Assembly: GCA_910584365.1 (NCBI GenBank)
Contig: CAJUAF010000005.1
Location: 95,664 to 159,663 of the forward strand
DNA: 64,000 bases
Reading direction: 5' to 3'
From: an uncultured Muribaculaceae bacterium
Lineage (GTDB): Bacteria > Bacteroidota > Bacteroidia > Bacteroidales > Muribaculaceae
The notes beneath the pieces were generated by a model. The model was not told where the DNA came from, ran no database searches, and worked only from the letters and a program-made list of their open reading frames with translations. Within the stretch, counting starts at the first letter, position 1. Every line of letters begins with the position of its first letter. Positions 1-8,402 of this stretch are shown one piece after another. A program made the position numbers and the translations under genes.

Positions 1-327
1 TTGAGCCACCGCCACGACGTCGGCGCCCGGATCGGCCACCGCCGGACATCCCGCTTCGGAAATCACTCCCATGGAGTGGCCTTCCTCAAGGGGACGCAGC
101 ATGGCGGGAACGTCAGCCGGGGCTGTATGTTCGTCAAGGACAGTGAATTCCAGGGAGTCGATGTCAATGGAGCGGTCGCATTTCTTCAGGAAGCGGCGCG
201 CCGATCTGACGTTCTCCACGATGAAATGTTTTATCTCCCGCAGTATTTCCGTGTTATATGCGGGCAGCGAGCGCTCCAGGGGGGCGTTGTTGTCCAGCGG
301 TACCGGGAAAAGATAAAGCGCTGCCAT
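1..327 (-). CDS. SAM-dependent methyltransferase, RsmI-like (3' end outside window)
   Basis: Only the first 109 residues are in the window; the gene runs off the left edge. The protein begins MAALYLFPVPLDNN and carries VISEAGCPAVADPGAD near residues 88-103, the glycine-rich SAM-binding region of the tetrapyrrole-methylase fold seen in RsmI, which 2'-O-methylates C1402 of 16S rRNA. The N-terminus resembles the short (about 240 aa) Bacteroidales members of this family more than the longer E. coli RsmI, so the exact substrate is inferred. It starts 11 nt after the ribH stop codon and is probably the last or a late gene of that transcript. Confidence 0.82.
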   Translation of the reverse strand, partial: MAALYLFPVPLDNNAPLERSLPAYNTEILREIKHFIVENVRSARRFLKKCDRSIDIDSLEFTVLDEHTAPADVPAMLRPLEEGHSMGVISEAGCPAVADPGADVVAVAQ

Positions 328-338
328 GATCCGTAGTG

Positions 339-830
339 TCAGAGGTTGCTGACCTTGTTCTTGAAGTCAACCATCATGATAGCGGCTTCGGCGGCCTCGG
401 CGCCCTTGTTGCCGAGGGGACCGCCGGCGCGGTCAATGGCGTCCTGCTCGGTGTCGACGGTGAGGACCCCGAAGATTACGGGGGTATCACAGTCGGCGTT
501 GAGGGCGGTGACTCCCTGGGTTACGCTCTGGCATACGTAGTCGAAATGGGGCGTTCCGCCGCGTATGACGCAGCCGAAGACGATTACTGCGTCATAGAGC
601 GACGCCTCGATAAGCTGGGAAGCGGCGAAGGTAAGCTCCACAGCGCCGGGGACATGGAAAACGTCCACGGTTCCTGCGGGGTAACCTTCGGATTTGAAAA
701 CGCCTAAGGCTCCTTCGGTGAGGGCCGAGGTTATGTGGCCGTTCCACCGGGCGGCCACAATGGCTACCCTGAGATCTTCTATTTTCGGGAGCTGCCCGGC
801 AGGGGCGGCTCCGGCTATGCCTGTTGACAT
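339..830 (-). CDS. ribH: 6,7-dimethyl-8-ribityllumazine synthase
   Basis: Lumazine synthase condenses 5-amino-6-ribitylamino-uracil with 3,4-dihydroxy-2-butanone 4-phosphate, the penultimate step of riboflavin synthesis. The 163 aa length is normal. Family signatures are visible: VAARWNGHITSALTEGA near the N-terminus, the substrate loop FHVPGAVELTF around residues 58-68, and CVIRGGTPHFDYVC containing the catalytic-region histidine. An N-terminal extension of about 15 residues is seen, as in many Bacteroidota. It lies 14 nt downstream of the SIS-domain gene and 11 nt upstream of the rsmI-like gene, so co-transcription is likely. No FMN riboswitch is visible in front of it. Confidence 0.96.
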   Translation of the reverse strand: MSTGIAGAAPAGQLPKIEDLRVAIVAARWNGHITSALTEGALGVFKSEGYPAGTVDVFHVPGAVELTFAASQLIEASLYDAVIVFGCVIRGGTPHFDYVCQSVTQGVTALNADCDTPVIFGVLTVDTEQDAIDRAGGPLGNKGAEAAEAAIMMVDFKNKVSNL

Positions 831-844
831 GATGTTTGCTCTTT

Positions 845-1456
845 TTACTTGTTGTTATAGGTTCTGGCAGCGTGTCCCAGGTAGCCGCCATGATGGCGCA
901 TCGCATACTGGGCGACCGTGAAGCCGGTGGCCTTCATTACGTTGACCACAAGGACGTCTCCGATTACGGTCATCATAGTGGTGGAGGTTGTCGGGGTCAG
1001 TCCGAGAGGACAGACTTCCGGCGCTCCTCCGGTGAAGAGGGTGGCGTCGGCCATCTTGGCCAGCTGACTGTCGGCGTTGCCTGTAATCACTATGATGGGG
1101 ATTCCGGGGACCAGACGGCGCGCCAGGTCGACAAGCTCCAGAATCTCGCGGGTTTTGCCGGAGTTGGAAATCAGGAGCATGACGTCATCGGACTGGAGAA
1201 TCCCCAGGTCGCCGTGCTGGGCTTCGGCGGGGTGGAGATTCACAGCGGGAATCCCGGTGGAGCAGAAGGTGGTGGCTATGTTCATGGCGATCTGGCCGGC
1301 TTTGCCCATGCCGGAGGTCACCAGCTTGCCTCCGCGTCGGGAGACATACTCGACTATCAGGTTTACCGCCCGTTCGTAATCGTCGGTAACCGGTATGTTC
1401 TGTATGGCGCGACTCTCCGCAAGGAGAATCTCTCGCATTGACTCTTTTATATCCAT
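845..1456 (-). CDS. Single-domain SIS sugar-phosphate isomerase (KdsD/KpsF-like)
   Basis: A 203 aa SIS-domain protein resembling D-arabinose-5-phosphate isomerase, which makes arabinose-5-phosphate for the Kdo of lipopolysaccharide. Visible motifs: LVTSGMGKAGQIAMNIATTF (sugar-binding SIS start), HPAEAQHGDLG, and LLISNSGKTREILEL. E. coli KdsD and GutQ carry two C-terminal CBS domains; this protein ends after the SIS fold, as does a characterised SIS-only isomerase known from Bacteroides fragilis. I use the ATG at 1456 (MDIKESMREI); an upstream in-frame start would overlap the thioesterase gene. Kdo biosynthesis is the likely role, but no other kds gene lies in the window to confirm it. Confidence 0.85.
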   Translation of the reverse strand: MDIKESMREILLAESRAIQNIPVTDDYERAVNLIVEYVSRRGGKLVTSGMGKAGQIAMNIATTFCSTGIPAVNLHPAEAQHGDLGILQSDDVMLLISNSGKTREILELVDLARRLVPGIPIIVITGNADSQLAKMADATLFTGGAPEVCPLGLTPTTSTTMMTVIGDVLVVNVMKATGFTVAQYAMRHHGGYLGHAARTYNNK

Positions 1457-1484
1457 CGTTTCGGAATAGGAATACAAAGATAGT

Positions 1485-1970
1485 TTATTCCGCGCGATTT
1501 TCAAAATCAAGCAGGGATTTAACCCACAGCGGGGGAATCGCTACGCCCCGGGCCGTGGCGGGATCGAAACCGGCCATGACGGTGCGGGCGGTGCATTTTA
1601 CATCGCCGTTGTCGGGATTGAGGATCCGCTGTTCGAGGATGAAGCTGTGTTCCGACATATCGCCGACGGCTGTCAGAACGGTCAGTGGCTCATCGAAATA
1701 AGCCGGAGAATGGAAACTGGCGTTGATGTTTACCACCACTACGGTGGCCGAGTGCCAGTCCACCGGTCCGTCCAGAACTTTTTCGAAGTAACGCACTTTG
1801 GCCAGGTCGAGCAGCTGGAGGTAGACCGAGTTGTTGACGTGGCCGAAGATGTCGATGTCATTGAAGCGCAGCTGTGCCTGGAGCGCATGGTGGAAAGGTG
1901 CCCGCGGAGCCGGGACTTTAGGGTTGGGGCAGTCGGGGACGCGGATTTCAGTGTTGGATATCTTTTTCAT
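1485..1970 (-). CDS. Acyl-CoA thioesterase, 4HBT hotdog family
   Basis: A 161 aa single-hotdog protein. The sequence RFNDIDIFGHVNNSVYLQL (about residues 35-53) is the 4-hydroxybenzoyl-CoA thioesterase-type active-site helix, with the Asp and the His-Val-Asn-Asn expected of YbgC/FadM-like thioesterases. It probably hydrolyses acyl-CoA or acyl-ACP thioesters; the substrate cannot be read from sequence. An N-terminal extension of about 30 residues rich in proline precedes the domain. It sits 28 nt upstream of the SIS isomerase and 49 nt downstream of the dciA-like gene in a tightly packed minus-strand cluster. Confidence 0.82.
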   Translation of the reverse strand: MKKISNTEIRVPDCPNPKVPAPRAPFHHALQAQLRFNDIDIFGHVNNSVYLQLLDLAKVRYFEKVLDGPVDWHSATVVVVNINASFHSPAYFDEPLTVLTAVGDMSEHSFILEQRILNPDNGDVKCTARTVMAGFDPATARGVAIPPLWVKSLLDFENRAE

Positions 1971-2019
1971 CGTGGATGGGTTTTCGGGAGGTTGCGGGCG
2001 GGAGATTTCCGGGCGGTCC

Positions 2020-2310
2020 TTAATGGAAGCGGATTCCGCGGATTACCTGGCGCCCGAGAATATCGTTGATCCGGCTGACGATGGCGTCGCGCCGGAACGA
2101 CAGTTCGCTTTTGAGCGGACCGGAGGAGATGTTGACGTGGAGTATGCCGTCTTTGACATATCGGCGCGTGGTGAAGCGGTTCACTCCCGGCCCTACGATA
2201 TCGGCCCAGAGGTATGAGGCACGCATGGCGAGCATTTCGTCCTTGCGGGCCGAGGTGTCCATTACCTGGTCTATGATCTGCCTGATTGACAGAGGATCGG
2301 TCCTTTTCAT
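2020..2310 (-). CDS. DUF721 (DciA-like) protein
   Basis: A 96 aa protein of the DUF721 family. DciA, the characterised member, helps load the replicative helicase in bacteria that lack DnaC. The sequence ASYLWADIVGPGVNRFTTRR followed by a strand-rich VKDGILHVNISSGPLKSEL matches the family core (W-x-x-[IV]-V-G in the helix, then the KH-like fold). Start ATG at 2310 (MKRTDPLSIR) is 11 nt after the recF stop; a longer in-frame start would overlap recF. Proximity of recF and DUF721 genes is widespread in bacteria and supports a replication role. Confidence 0.82.
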   Translation of the reverse strand: MKRTDPLSIRQIIDQVMDTSARKDEMLAMRASYLWADIVGPGVNRFTTRRYVKDGILHVNISSGPLKSELSFRRDAIVSRINDILGRQVIRGIRFH

Positions 2311-2321
2311 ACGTCCTGGAA

Positions 2322-3419
2322 TCAGATTGGGGTGAACGTTCCGGCCTCCACCAGCCATGAGCGGTGGTCGGGACCGGCGTGGGCGATGATGTTGTCGAGG
2401 TTGCCGCGGTTGGTGTCGGTGATGAATATCTGGCCGAAACCGCTTCCGGAGACAACTTCCACCAGGCGTTCCACGCGCCCGGCGTCGAGCCGGTCGAAGA
2501 TGTCGTCGAGCAGAAGCATAGGTTTCATCCCCGACGCGTCTTCCAGAAATTCATACTGGGCCAGGCGCAGGGAGAGGGTATAGGTCTTGCACTGTCCCTG
2601 GGAGGCTACGCGCCTGACGGGCATACCGTCAAGCCAAAGGTCGAGGTCGTCGCGGTGAGGCCCTACGGAAGTATAGCCCACGATTTCGTCATGGCGCCGC
2701 GCCGAATCGAGCATGGTCCCGAAATCCAGGCCGGAGGAAACAAGGTGGCTTTTCAGGCCGATAGCGGGGACTTCTCCTTCGGCTGCGATTCCGGCATATC
2801 GTCTGGCGAATATTTCCGTCAGCCGTTCTACCCATTGCTGCCGGGCGGAAGTGAGGTATAGGGCGGAGCGTTCCATCGCGAGTTCGACGGAGAGATACAG
2901 GCCGGAGTCGGCGCAATGGTCGCGCAGCAGTTTGTTGCGTTGCTGCAATGCCCGGCCGTAGCGGATCAGGTGGTCGAGGTAGACGGGGTCGCTCTGGGAG
3001 ATGACCATGTCCATCAGGCGACGGCGCTCCTCACCGGTGCCGGTGATGAGGTCGCTGTCCGCCGGAGAGGCGATGACCAGGGGGAAAGAGCCGATATGGG
3101 CGCTCAGCCGGTCGTATTCTTTGCCGGAGCGCTTGAAACTCTTGCGACGCCCGTGCTGGAGTCCGAGGGTCAGTTCCTCGTCGATTCCCCGGCGTTCATA
3201 GTTTCCGCGCAGGGTTGCGAACGTCTCTCCGCGCCGGATCAGCTGCATATCGGGGAGCCCGGAGAAACTTTTACAGAAACTCAGGTAATAGACCGCGTCG
3301 AGGAGATTGCTCTTCCCCATGCCGTTATTCCCCAGCAGGCAGTTGACTTTAGGCGAAAACTCTAACTGAGCTTCCGGAATATTCTTGAAGTTTGTGATTG
3401 CCAGCCGATTGAGTTTCAT
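2322..3419 (-). CDS. recF: DNA replication and repair protein RecF
   Basis: RecF is an ABC-type ATPase that loads RecA at gaps with RecO and RecR. The 365 aa length is normal. Walker A GNNGMGKSN is at residues 30-38, the ABC signature region lies in VASQGQCKTYTLSLRLAQYE, and Walker B is KPMLLLDDIFDRLD. ATG at 3419 (MKLNRLAITNFKN) matches the usual RecF N-terminus; about 80 residues of open frame upstream overlap menA and are not coding. It is followed 11 nt later by the dciA-like gene and preceded 14 nt earlier by the menA stop. dnaN and dnaA are not nearby. Confidence 0.95.
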   Translation of the reverse strand: MKLNRLAITNFKNIPEAQLEFSPKVNCLLGNNGMGKSNLLDAVYYLSFCKSFSGLPDMQLIRRGETFATLRGNYERRGIDEELTLGLQHGRRKSFKRSGKEYDRLSAHIGSFPLVIASPADSDLITGTGEERRRLMDMVISQSDPVYLDHLIRYGRALQQRNKLLRDHCADSGLYLSVELAMERSALYLTSARQQWVERLTEIFARRYAGIAAEGEVPAIGLKSHLVSSGLDFGTMLDSARRHDEIVGYTSVGPHRDDLDLWLDGMPVRRVASQGQCKTYTLSLRLAQYEFLEDASGMKPMLLLDDIFDRLDAGRVERLVEVVSGSGFGQIFITDTNRGNLDNIIAHAGPDHRSWLVEAGTFTPI

Positions 3420-3433
3420 CGGAATATAGTTCT

Positions 3434-4372
3434 TTACAGATTGACAAGCAGGAAGGAGAGGGAAAACAGGAACATCAGCATTGCTGTCATCCCCAGTGCC
3501 GGATTCAGCCGCCGGCCGTCGTTGCGGCGTATATAGAGCCATACGGCGATATGTCCGGCAAGATAGAGACCGGGGAAAAGAAGGGTCCAGGGAGCGGCGT
3601 CGAGCCACAGGCCGACGGTCATTGCCGCAGCAAGGAGTCCGTCGACAAGGTAAGCCCACAGGACGGCACGGCGTCCGAAGACCACGGCCGTTGTCAGCTT
3701 GCCGGAGGAGGCATCATCTTCGTAGTCCCGGTAATTGTTGACAATCAGTAGGTTTGCGGCCATGAGGCCCATAGCCAATCCGGCTATGAAGTCGCTGAAA
3801 GAATAATATCCGGCCTGGAGGTAGAAGGTCAGGGAAACGGGCACGAGCCCGAAGAAGACAACCACGGCGATTTCACCCATGGCGTTACGTGACAGGGGGA
3901 ACGGCCCGGCGGAATAGCTCAGGGCCCCTATGAAGATGAACAGACCCGCCAGAACCAGCCACCAGCCACCCCAGTAAATCAGCGAGCAGCCGATGATGGC
4001 GGCAAGAAGGAAAGTGAGCGCGGTGGCGCGGTGCATCGCCTGAGGGGTGATGTCCCCTTCGGTGACTCCGCGGCGCGGGCCGCTGCGTCCTTTTTTGTCG
4101 AGTCCGTCCTTGAAATCGTAATATTCGTTTGCGAAGTTGCATCCTATCTGGGCCGTGGCGGCAAACAGAAGACACAATAGGGCCGGAAGCCAATGGAAAT
4201 GTCCCTTCTGGAGGGCAAGACCCGATGCCATCACCACTCCGGCTGCGGAAACCGGGAGTGTGCGCAGGCGCATGGCCTCCACCCATGCCCGGAATGCAGA
4301 TGGATGTCCCTGAGACCCGGCTTTACCGGTCCCGGAATCCGAACGTCTGTCGGCAGTTCTGTTCTTTTTCAT
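3434..4372 (-). CDS. menA: 1,4-dihydroxy-2-naphthoate polyprenyltransferase
   Basis: A 312 aa UbiA-superfamily membrane prenyltransferase that attaches the isoprenoid side chain to 1,4-dihydroxy-2-naphthoate in menaquinone synthesis. It has about eight hydrophobic segments. The two aspartate-rich motifs are seen: NEYYDFKDGLDKKG (residues about 80-93) and NYRDYEDDASSGK in the second half. The N-terminal 25 residues are charged and unusual. Start ATG at 4372 (MKKNRTADRR). A TAACTTTG -7 box lies only 8 nt upstream, suggesting a very short leader. menG/ubiE, the next step, lies at 37092-37841. Confidence 0.93.
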   Translation of the reverse strand: MKKNRTADRRSDSGTGKAGSQGHPSAFRAWVEAMRLRTLPVSAAGVVMASGLALQKGHFHWLPALLCLLFAATAQIGCNFANEYYDFKDGLDKKGRSGPRRGVTEGDITPQAMHRATALTFLLAAIIGCSLIYWGGWWLVLAGLFIFIGALSYSAGPFPLSRNAMGEIAVVVFFGLVPVSLTFYLQAGYYSFSDFIAGLAMGLMAANLLIVNNYRDYEDDASSGKLTTAVVFGRRAVLWAYLVDGLLAAAMTVGLWLDAAPWTLLFPGLYLAGHIAVWLYIRRNDGRRLNPALGMTAMLMFLFSLSFLLVNL

Positions 4373-4380
4373 CTTGTATG

Positions 4381-4388
4381 CAAAGTTA
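4381..4388 (-). promoter_or_regulatory. -7 promoter box before menA
   Basis: The minus strand reads TAACTTTG, matching the Bacteroidota -7 consensus TAnnTTTG. The box ends 8 nt before the menA ATG, so transcription would begin within a few bases of the start codon. The expected -33 position (20 nt upstream) reads GTTG, matching three of four bases of TTTG. It could drive the menA-recF-dciA-like-thioesterase-SIS-ribH series. No start site has been mapped. Confidence 0.5.
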
Positions 4389-4488
4389 CGAAATCCGCCG
4401 CAAAAAGACAACCTCCCCCGTGTTAACATTTATTTTTAACAAGCTATTGTTGAGCCGACCTGCCTGGAAAAGATTGATTATCGGTGGG

Positions 4489-5301
4489 TCAGCGGGGGGA
4501 GAAGCGGAGGAGAGCGCGGAGCATGGGTTTGCCGTCGGGGTCGAGCAGTTCGGCGCGGGTTTCGGAGGCGTCGGGGAGAGTGAGGAGCCGGAGGGTCACT
4601 TCCATGTCGTAGCGGGCTTCGTGCATATAGGCTATCTCGAAGCGTGTAAGCCGGTTTGCGTCGTGGAAATCAAGACTCCACTGGTTGAGCAGCAGTTCGA
4701 TATACCGGGAGGAATTTACGTGGCGGTTGAAGTCGAGATCGGTGTACTGGAAGCGGTAACGGATTTCGCGGTAGTCTCCCTCGGCAGGGGAGGCGGGAGG
4801 GTTGACAAAACGGAGCCGTCCCGGTTTTTCGACCGGGCAGTCCCGTCCGGGGATTATGGCTTCGATCCATGATATGCGGGAAATATCCCCGACCTGGCGT
4901 GTCTCGGTGTTGATTACGGCCCATACGGTGCGGGCGTGGCCGATTACCTCGCCGCTGTCGGTGGTGATCTCAAAGTCGCGTTCCGAAAAGAGGCGCGAGA
5001 TGGAGTTTACCCAGGTGGAAATCCGGTAGGTGTCGTCTACGCCGGGGTAGCGCTTCATTTCGACGGCGACGCGCGAGAGTACCCACGTCTGCTTTTCCTT
5101 CCGTAGAAATTCATATCCGATACCGATCTGGTTGGCGTGGAGGGTGGCTACCTCGATGAGGCGGTTGATCAGGAGGGTCAGGGGCATTCTCTGTTCGGGG
5201 TTACATTCCCCGGGTGTGAGGAAGTATTCTTCGGAAAAGATTTTGTCTATTCCGTCGAACGAAGATGGGCGGTTAGTCAGCGGATCGCGGGTCATCATCA
5301 A
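4489..5301 (-). CDS. Acyl-[acyl-carrier-protein] thioesterase
   Basis: A 270 aa double-hotdog protein of the FatA/FatB-like acyl-ACP thioesterase family, which releases free fatty acids from ACP. The first hotdog contains QIGIGYEFLRKEKQTWVLSR; the second contains the active-site helix DLDFNRHVNSSRYIELLLNQ with the Asn-His pair. These bacterial enzymes are common in gut Bacteroidales and Clostridia. The gene starts 11 nt after the truA stop. Three ATG codons in a row at the start make the first residue uncertain by up to two positions. Confidence 0.87.
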   Translation of the reverse strand: MMMTRDPLTNRPSSFDGIDKIFSEEYFLTPGECNPEQRMPLTLLINRLIEVATLHANQIGIGYEFLRKEKQTWVLSRVAVEMKRYPGVDDTYRISTWVNSISRLFSERDFEITTDSGEVIGHARTVWAVINTETRQVGDISRISWIEAIIPGRDCPVEKPGRLRFVNPPASPAEGDYREIRYRFQYTDLDFNRHVNSSRYIELLLNQWSLDFHDANRLTRFEIAYMHEARYDMEVTLRLLTLPDASETRAELLDPDGKPMLRALLRFSPR

Positions 5302-5312
5302 GGAGTTAGGGG

Positions 5313-6113
5313 TCAGTAGGGATACTTTATATCATGCAGGAACAGAGGACCGCCGGGCATGGAGGTCCCCGCTGCACAGCGGTCTTTCCGGTCTATGATG
5401 TCGCGGAACTGACTGAGGGTCAGTTTGCCGCGTCCGACATCGACCAGTGTGCCGACGACTGCCCGGACCATGTTGCGCAGGAAGCGGTCGGCGGTGATTT
5501 CAAAGACCCAGGTGTAGGGCCCGGTCTGCTGCCATCTGGCATGGGTCACCCGGCAGATGTTGGTCTTCGTGTCGGTGTGGAGCTTCGAGAAGGATGTGAA
5601 ATCCGATATCTCTGTCAGAATTCCGGCTGCGCGGTTCATCGCCTCAAAGTCAAGACCCGGAGGCGCCAGCCATGACAGTTCTCGGGGGAAGGGGGTCCGC
5701 CGCGTATGGACATGATAATGATACGTCCGGCTGACGGCGTCAAACCGGGCATGGGCGTCGGGCCGGACCCGGCGGAAGCCGTAGACCACGATGTCGGGCG
5801 CCAGCATACAGTTGACGGAATGGAGCAGCCGGGGTTCCGATGCGGGGTCGATTACGCGGTCCTCCGGAAGGTCGAAATGGGCAATCATGCAGGAGGCGTT
5901 CACTCCCGCGTCGGTGCGCCCGGCGCCCGTTACGGGGAGCGCCGGGAGGCGGAACACGCGGGCGAGAGCTTCCTCCAGAACTTCCTGGACCGAGACTGCT
6001 CCGGGCTGGCGCTGCCAGCCGTGGAAATTTTCTCCGCGGTAGGCCAGCCGCATGAAGTAGCGGACGGTAGCCGGGGAGGAATTTTCAGTCTTTTTCGAGG
6101 TAGGTGTAGCCAT
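5313..6113 (-). CDS. truA: tRNA pseudouridine(38-40) synthase TruA
   Basis: TruA isomerises uridines 38-40 in the tRNA anticodon stem-loop. The 266 aa length is normal. The catalytic motif GAGRTDAGVNA is present with Asp68; RYFMRLAYRGENFHGWQRQP opens the fold and FLRNMVRAVVGTLVDVGRGK near the C-terminus is the second signature. The conserved fold begins at RYFMRLAYRG, so the in-frame ATG at 6113 is required although it overlaps the end of speA by 29 nt. The overlap suggests translational coupling to speA. Confidence 0.95.
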   Translation of the reverse strand: MATPTSKKTENSSPATVRYFMRLAYRGENFHGWQRQPGAVSVQEVLEEALARVFRLPALPVTGAGRTDAGVNASCMIAHFDLPEDRVIDPASEPRLLHSVNCMLAPDIVVYGFRRVRPDAHARFDAVSRTYHYHVHTRRTPFPRELSWLAPPGLDFEAMNRAAGILTEISDFTSFSKLHTDTKTNICRVTHARWQQTGPYTWVFEITADRFLRNMVRAVVGTLVDVGRGKLTLSQFRDIIDRKDRCAAGTSMPGGPLFLHDIKYPY

Positions 6114-7986
6114 AGAGTCCCGAGCGGTAGTTGGACAGGAATTCGCGGCCTTCTTCCGGAGTGATCTTCCCGGCTTTCATGGCTTTTGTCACCCAGGTCT
6201 CCACGTTGCGTACAAGGCGCTTGGCATCGTACTGCACATAATCGAGGACTTCGGCGACGGTCTCTCCGTCAATGACTTTCTCGATTTCGTAATGATCTTT
6301 GTAGCAGGTGATATGAACCGCGTTGGTGTCGCCGAACAGGTTGTGCATATCCCCGAGGATTTCCTGATATGCTCCGACAAGAAAGACGCCCAGATAATAG
6401 GGTTCTCCGGGTTTGAGGTTATGGACGGGAAGGGCTTTGGTGATTCCCTGGGGGGAAATGAAGTTGGCGATTTTACCGTCGGAATCGCAGGTCATGTCCT
6501 GGATGGTCGCCATGCGTGTGGGCTTCTCGTCGAGGCGGGAAATAGGCACGATGGGGAAGACCTGGTCGATGGCCCAGGAGTCGGTAAGGGACTGGAAAAG
6601 AGAGAAGTTACAGTAATATTTGTCGGGCAGCATCCGGGTTACGGTACGTAGTTCCTCCGGAGGATGCTTCATGGAGCTGGCCACGTCGGCCACCTCGCGG
6701 GCTATCTCCCAGAAGAGTTTCTCGGCGAGCGCCCGGTTGCGCAGGTCCACGATCCCTATCGAGAAGAGGTCAAGTGTCTCCTCGCGGCACTGGAGGGCGT
6801 CGTGCCACGACTCGAAGAGGTTCTGGCGGTTGATTTTATCCCAGATTTCGTAGAGTTCCTTGACAAGCTCGTGTTCATCGCCCCGGAGGTCGTCGACCCC
6901 TTCGCGCCAGCGGGGAAGGCTGGTGGCTTCCAGGGCCTCGATGATGAGGACGGAATGATGTGCCGCCAGCGAGCGTCCGCTTTCGGTGATGATGTCGGGC
7001 TGGGGCAGGTTGTTTTTCTCGCAGGCATCTACGATGGAGTAGACGGCGTCGTTGGCGTATTCCTGGATGGAATAGTTCATCGAACTTTCCGAGGCCGAGG
7101 AGCGCGTCCCGTCATAGTCCACGCCCAGGCCTCCGCCGATATCCACGAACTTAACGGAGAAGCCGAGCTTGGAAAGCTGGACATAGAACTGCATGGCTTC
7201 GCGCAGGGCGTTCTTGATGCGGCGGATCTTGGTAATCTGGCTGCCGATATGGAAATGAATCAGTTTGAGCCACTCCATGGCGTCGTTCTTCTTCAGGAAG
7301 TCGATTGCCTGAAGCAGTTCAGAAGAGTCAAGGCCGAATTTCGACTGGTCGCCGCCGGATTCCTCCCATTTTCCGGAACCGGAGTTGGCGAGCTTTATGC
7401 GGATGCCGATAGCCGGAGTTATTTTCAGGCGCCGGGAGATGTTGAGGATAAGTTTCAGCTCGTTGAGTTTCTCGACGACCAGGATGATGCGTCGCCCCAT
7501 TTTGTGGGCCAGGAGGGCCAGCTCGATGTAGTCCTCGTCCTTGTATCCGTTGCAGATTATCAGGGCGTTCTCGTCGATATTCGTGGCGAGTACGGCGTGG
7601 AGTTCGGGCTTCGACCCGGCTTCCAGTCCGATGTTGAATTTTTTGCCGTGGCTGACGATTTCCTCCACGACGGGGCGCATCTGGTTTACCTTGATGGGGT
7701 AAATCACGAAGTTCTGTCCGGAGTATTCATATTCTTCGGCAGCCTTGCGGAAACAGCTGAAAATCTTTTCCACCCGGTTGTCGAGGATGTCGGGGAAGCG
7801 CAGCAGTACCGGGGCCGTTATATCCTTGAGCTGCAGTTCGTCAAGAACTTCCCGAAGGTCGACCGGAGCAACTTCCGGACGGGGAGTGACGGTGATGTTT
7901 CCCTTGTCGTTGACCGAAAAATACTGCCGGCCCCAGCCTCCGATATTATACAGCTCGGCACTGTCTTCAACTCGCCATTTTCTCAT
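6085..7986 (-). CDS. speA: Biosynthetic arginine decarboxylase
   Basis: SpeA decarboxylates L-arginine to agmatine, the first step of the agmatine route to polyamines. The 633 aa length matches the family. The PLP-binding lysine is Lys99 in YPIKVNQ; GIRIKLANSGSGKWEESGGD and VDIGGGLGVDYDG (PLP phosphate-binding glycines) follow, and the C-terminal barrel contains DMTCDSDGKI. The C-terminal sequence ITPEEGREFLSNYRSGLYGY is typical of this enzyme class. The gene is divergent from the exopolysaccharide operon across a 416-nt region that holds a CAAAGTTA (minus-strand TAACTTTG) box at 8129-8136, giving a possible 5' leader of about 135 nt. Confidence 0.96.
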   Translation of the reverse strand: MRKWRVEDSAELYNIGGWGRQYFSVNDKGNITVTPRPEVAPVDLREVLDELQLKDITAPVLLRFPDILDNRVEKIFSCFRKAAEEYEYSGQNFVIYPIKVNQMRPVVEEIVSHGKKFNIGLEAGSKPELHAVLATNIDENALIICNGYKDEDYIELALLAHKMGRRIILVVEKLNELKLILNISRRLKITPAIGIRIKLANSGSGKWEESGGDQSKFGLDSSELLQAIDFLKKNDAMEWLKLIHFHIGSQITKIRRIKNALREAMQFYVQLSKLGFSVKFVDIGGGLGVDYDGTRSSASESSMNYSIQEYANDAVYSIVDACEKNNLPQPDIITESGRSLAAHHSVLIIEALEATSLPRWREGVDDLRGDEHELVKELYEIWDKINRQNLFESWHDALQCREETLDLFSIGIVDLRNRALAEKLFWEIAREVADVASSMKHPPEELRTVTRMLPDKYYCNFSLFQSLTDSWAIDQVFPIVPISRLDEKPTRMATIQDMTCDSDGKIANFISPQGITKALPVHNLKPGEPYYLGVFLVGAYQEILGDMHNLFGDTNAVHITCYKDHYEIEKVIDGETVAEVLDYVQYDAKRLVRNVETWVTKAMKAGKITPEEGREFLSNYRSGLYGYTYLEKD

Positions 7987-8402
7987 TTCTCGCGGTGATT
8001 ATTCTTTGTTTTCGTTTGACATGGATTACGCGGCTGCCCAGCTCCGTATAGTATAAACGGTTTCGACGGTTTACGGGTTTGAACGGCCGGAGAAGAGGCG
8101 GTGCCTCCCGGCGGAGGCTTCCGGTCTGCAAAGTTAAGCATTTTTCCCAAAGTATAGTGCTGTCTGATATGGTTATTGCTGTTTTTTAGCGTAAAAGCAG
8201 TGCGGGAGTTTGGCGGTTTGGCGCTTTTTTTGTAATTTTGCCGCGGTTTAGAATAAATATTAATGTAACACGCCGGAACTTCGCGATTGAATGTTCCGCC
8301 AACCGCCTCTCTTTATGCGCGCCACCTGCAAGAAAATTCTAATGATTGCCTCTCCGTTTGACCTTTTGGCAAGGCGGCGCTGAACCTTTTATTTGCTATG
8401 AA
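7987..8402. other. Divergent intergenic region between speA and the exopolysaccharide operon
   Basis: 416 nt with no supported gene. It contains a minus-strand -7 box (TAACTTTG, 8129-8136) suited to speA, and a full plus-strand promoter at 8209-8240 for the polysaccharide genes. About 160 nt of plus-strand leader precede the first start codon at 8403. An in-frame upstream ATG at 8346 could extend that protein by 19 residues (MPLRLTFWQGG), but those residues do not look like a membrane start. No tRNA or riboswitch was recognised. Confidence 0.6.
8209..8240 (+). promoter_or_regulatory. Promoter of the exopolysaccharide operon
   Basis: TTTG at 8209-8212, a 20-nt spacer, and TAATTTTG at 8233-8240 fit the Bacteroidota -33/-7 consensus. 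The predicted start is near 8246, leaving a leader of roughly 155 nt before the first gene. No invertible-promoter inverted repeats, as used for phase-variable capsule loci in Bacteroides, are seen flanking it. Confidence 0.65.

Noticed and set aside
845..1510. 18-residue longer start for the SIS isomerase
   Set aside because: It would overlap the end of the thioesterase gene and adds residues not seen in the family; ATG 1456 fits better.
6664..7998. 444-codon plus-strand open frame
   Set aside because: Lies antisense to speA, which has all family motifs. The open frame is a by-product of biased third positions.
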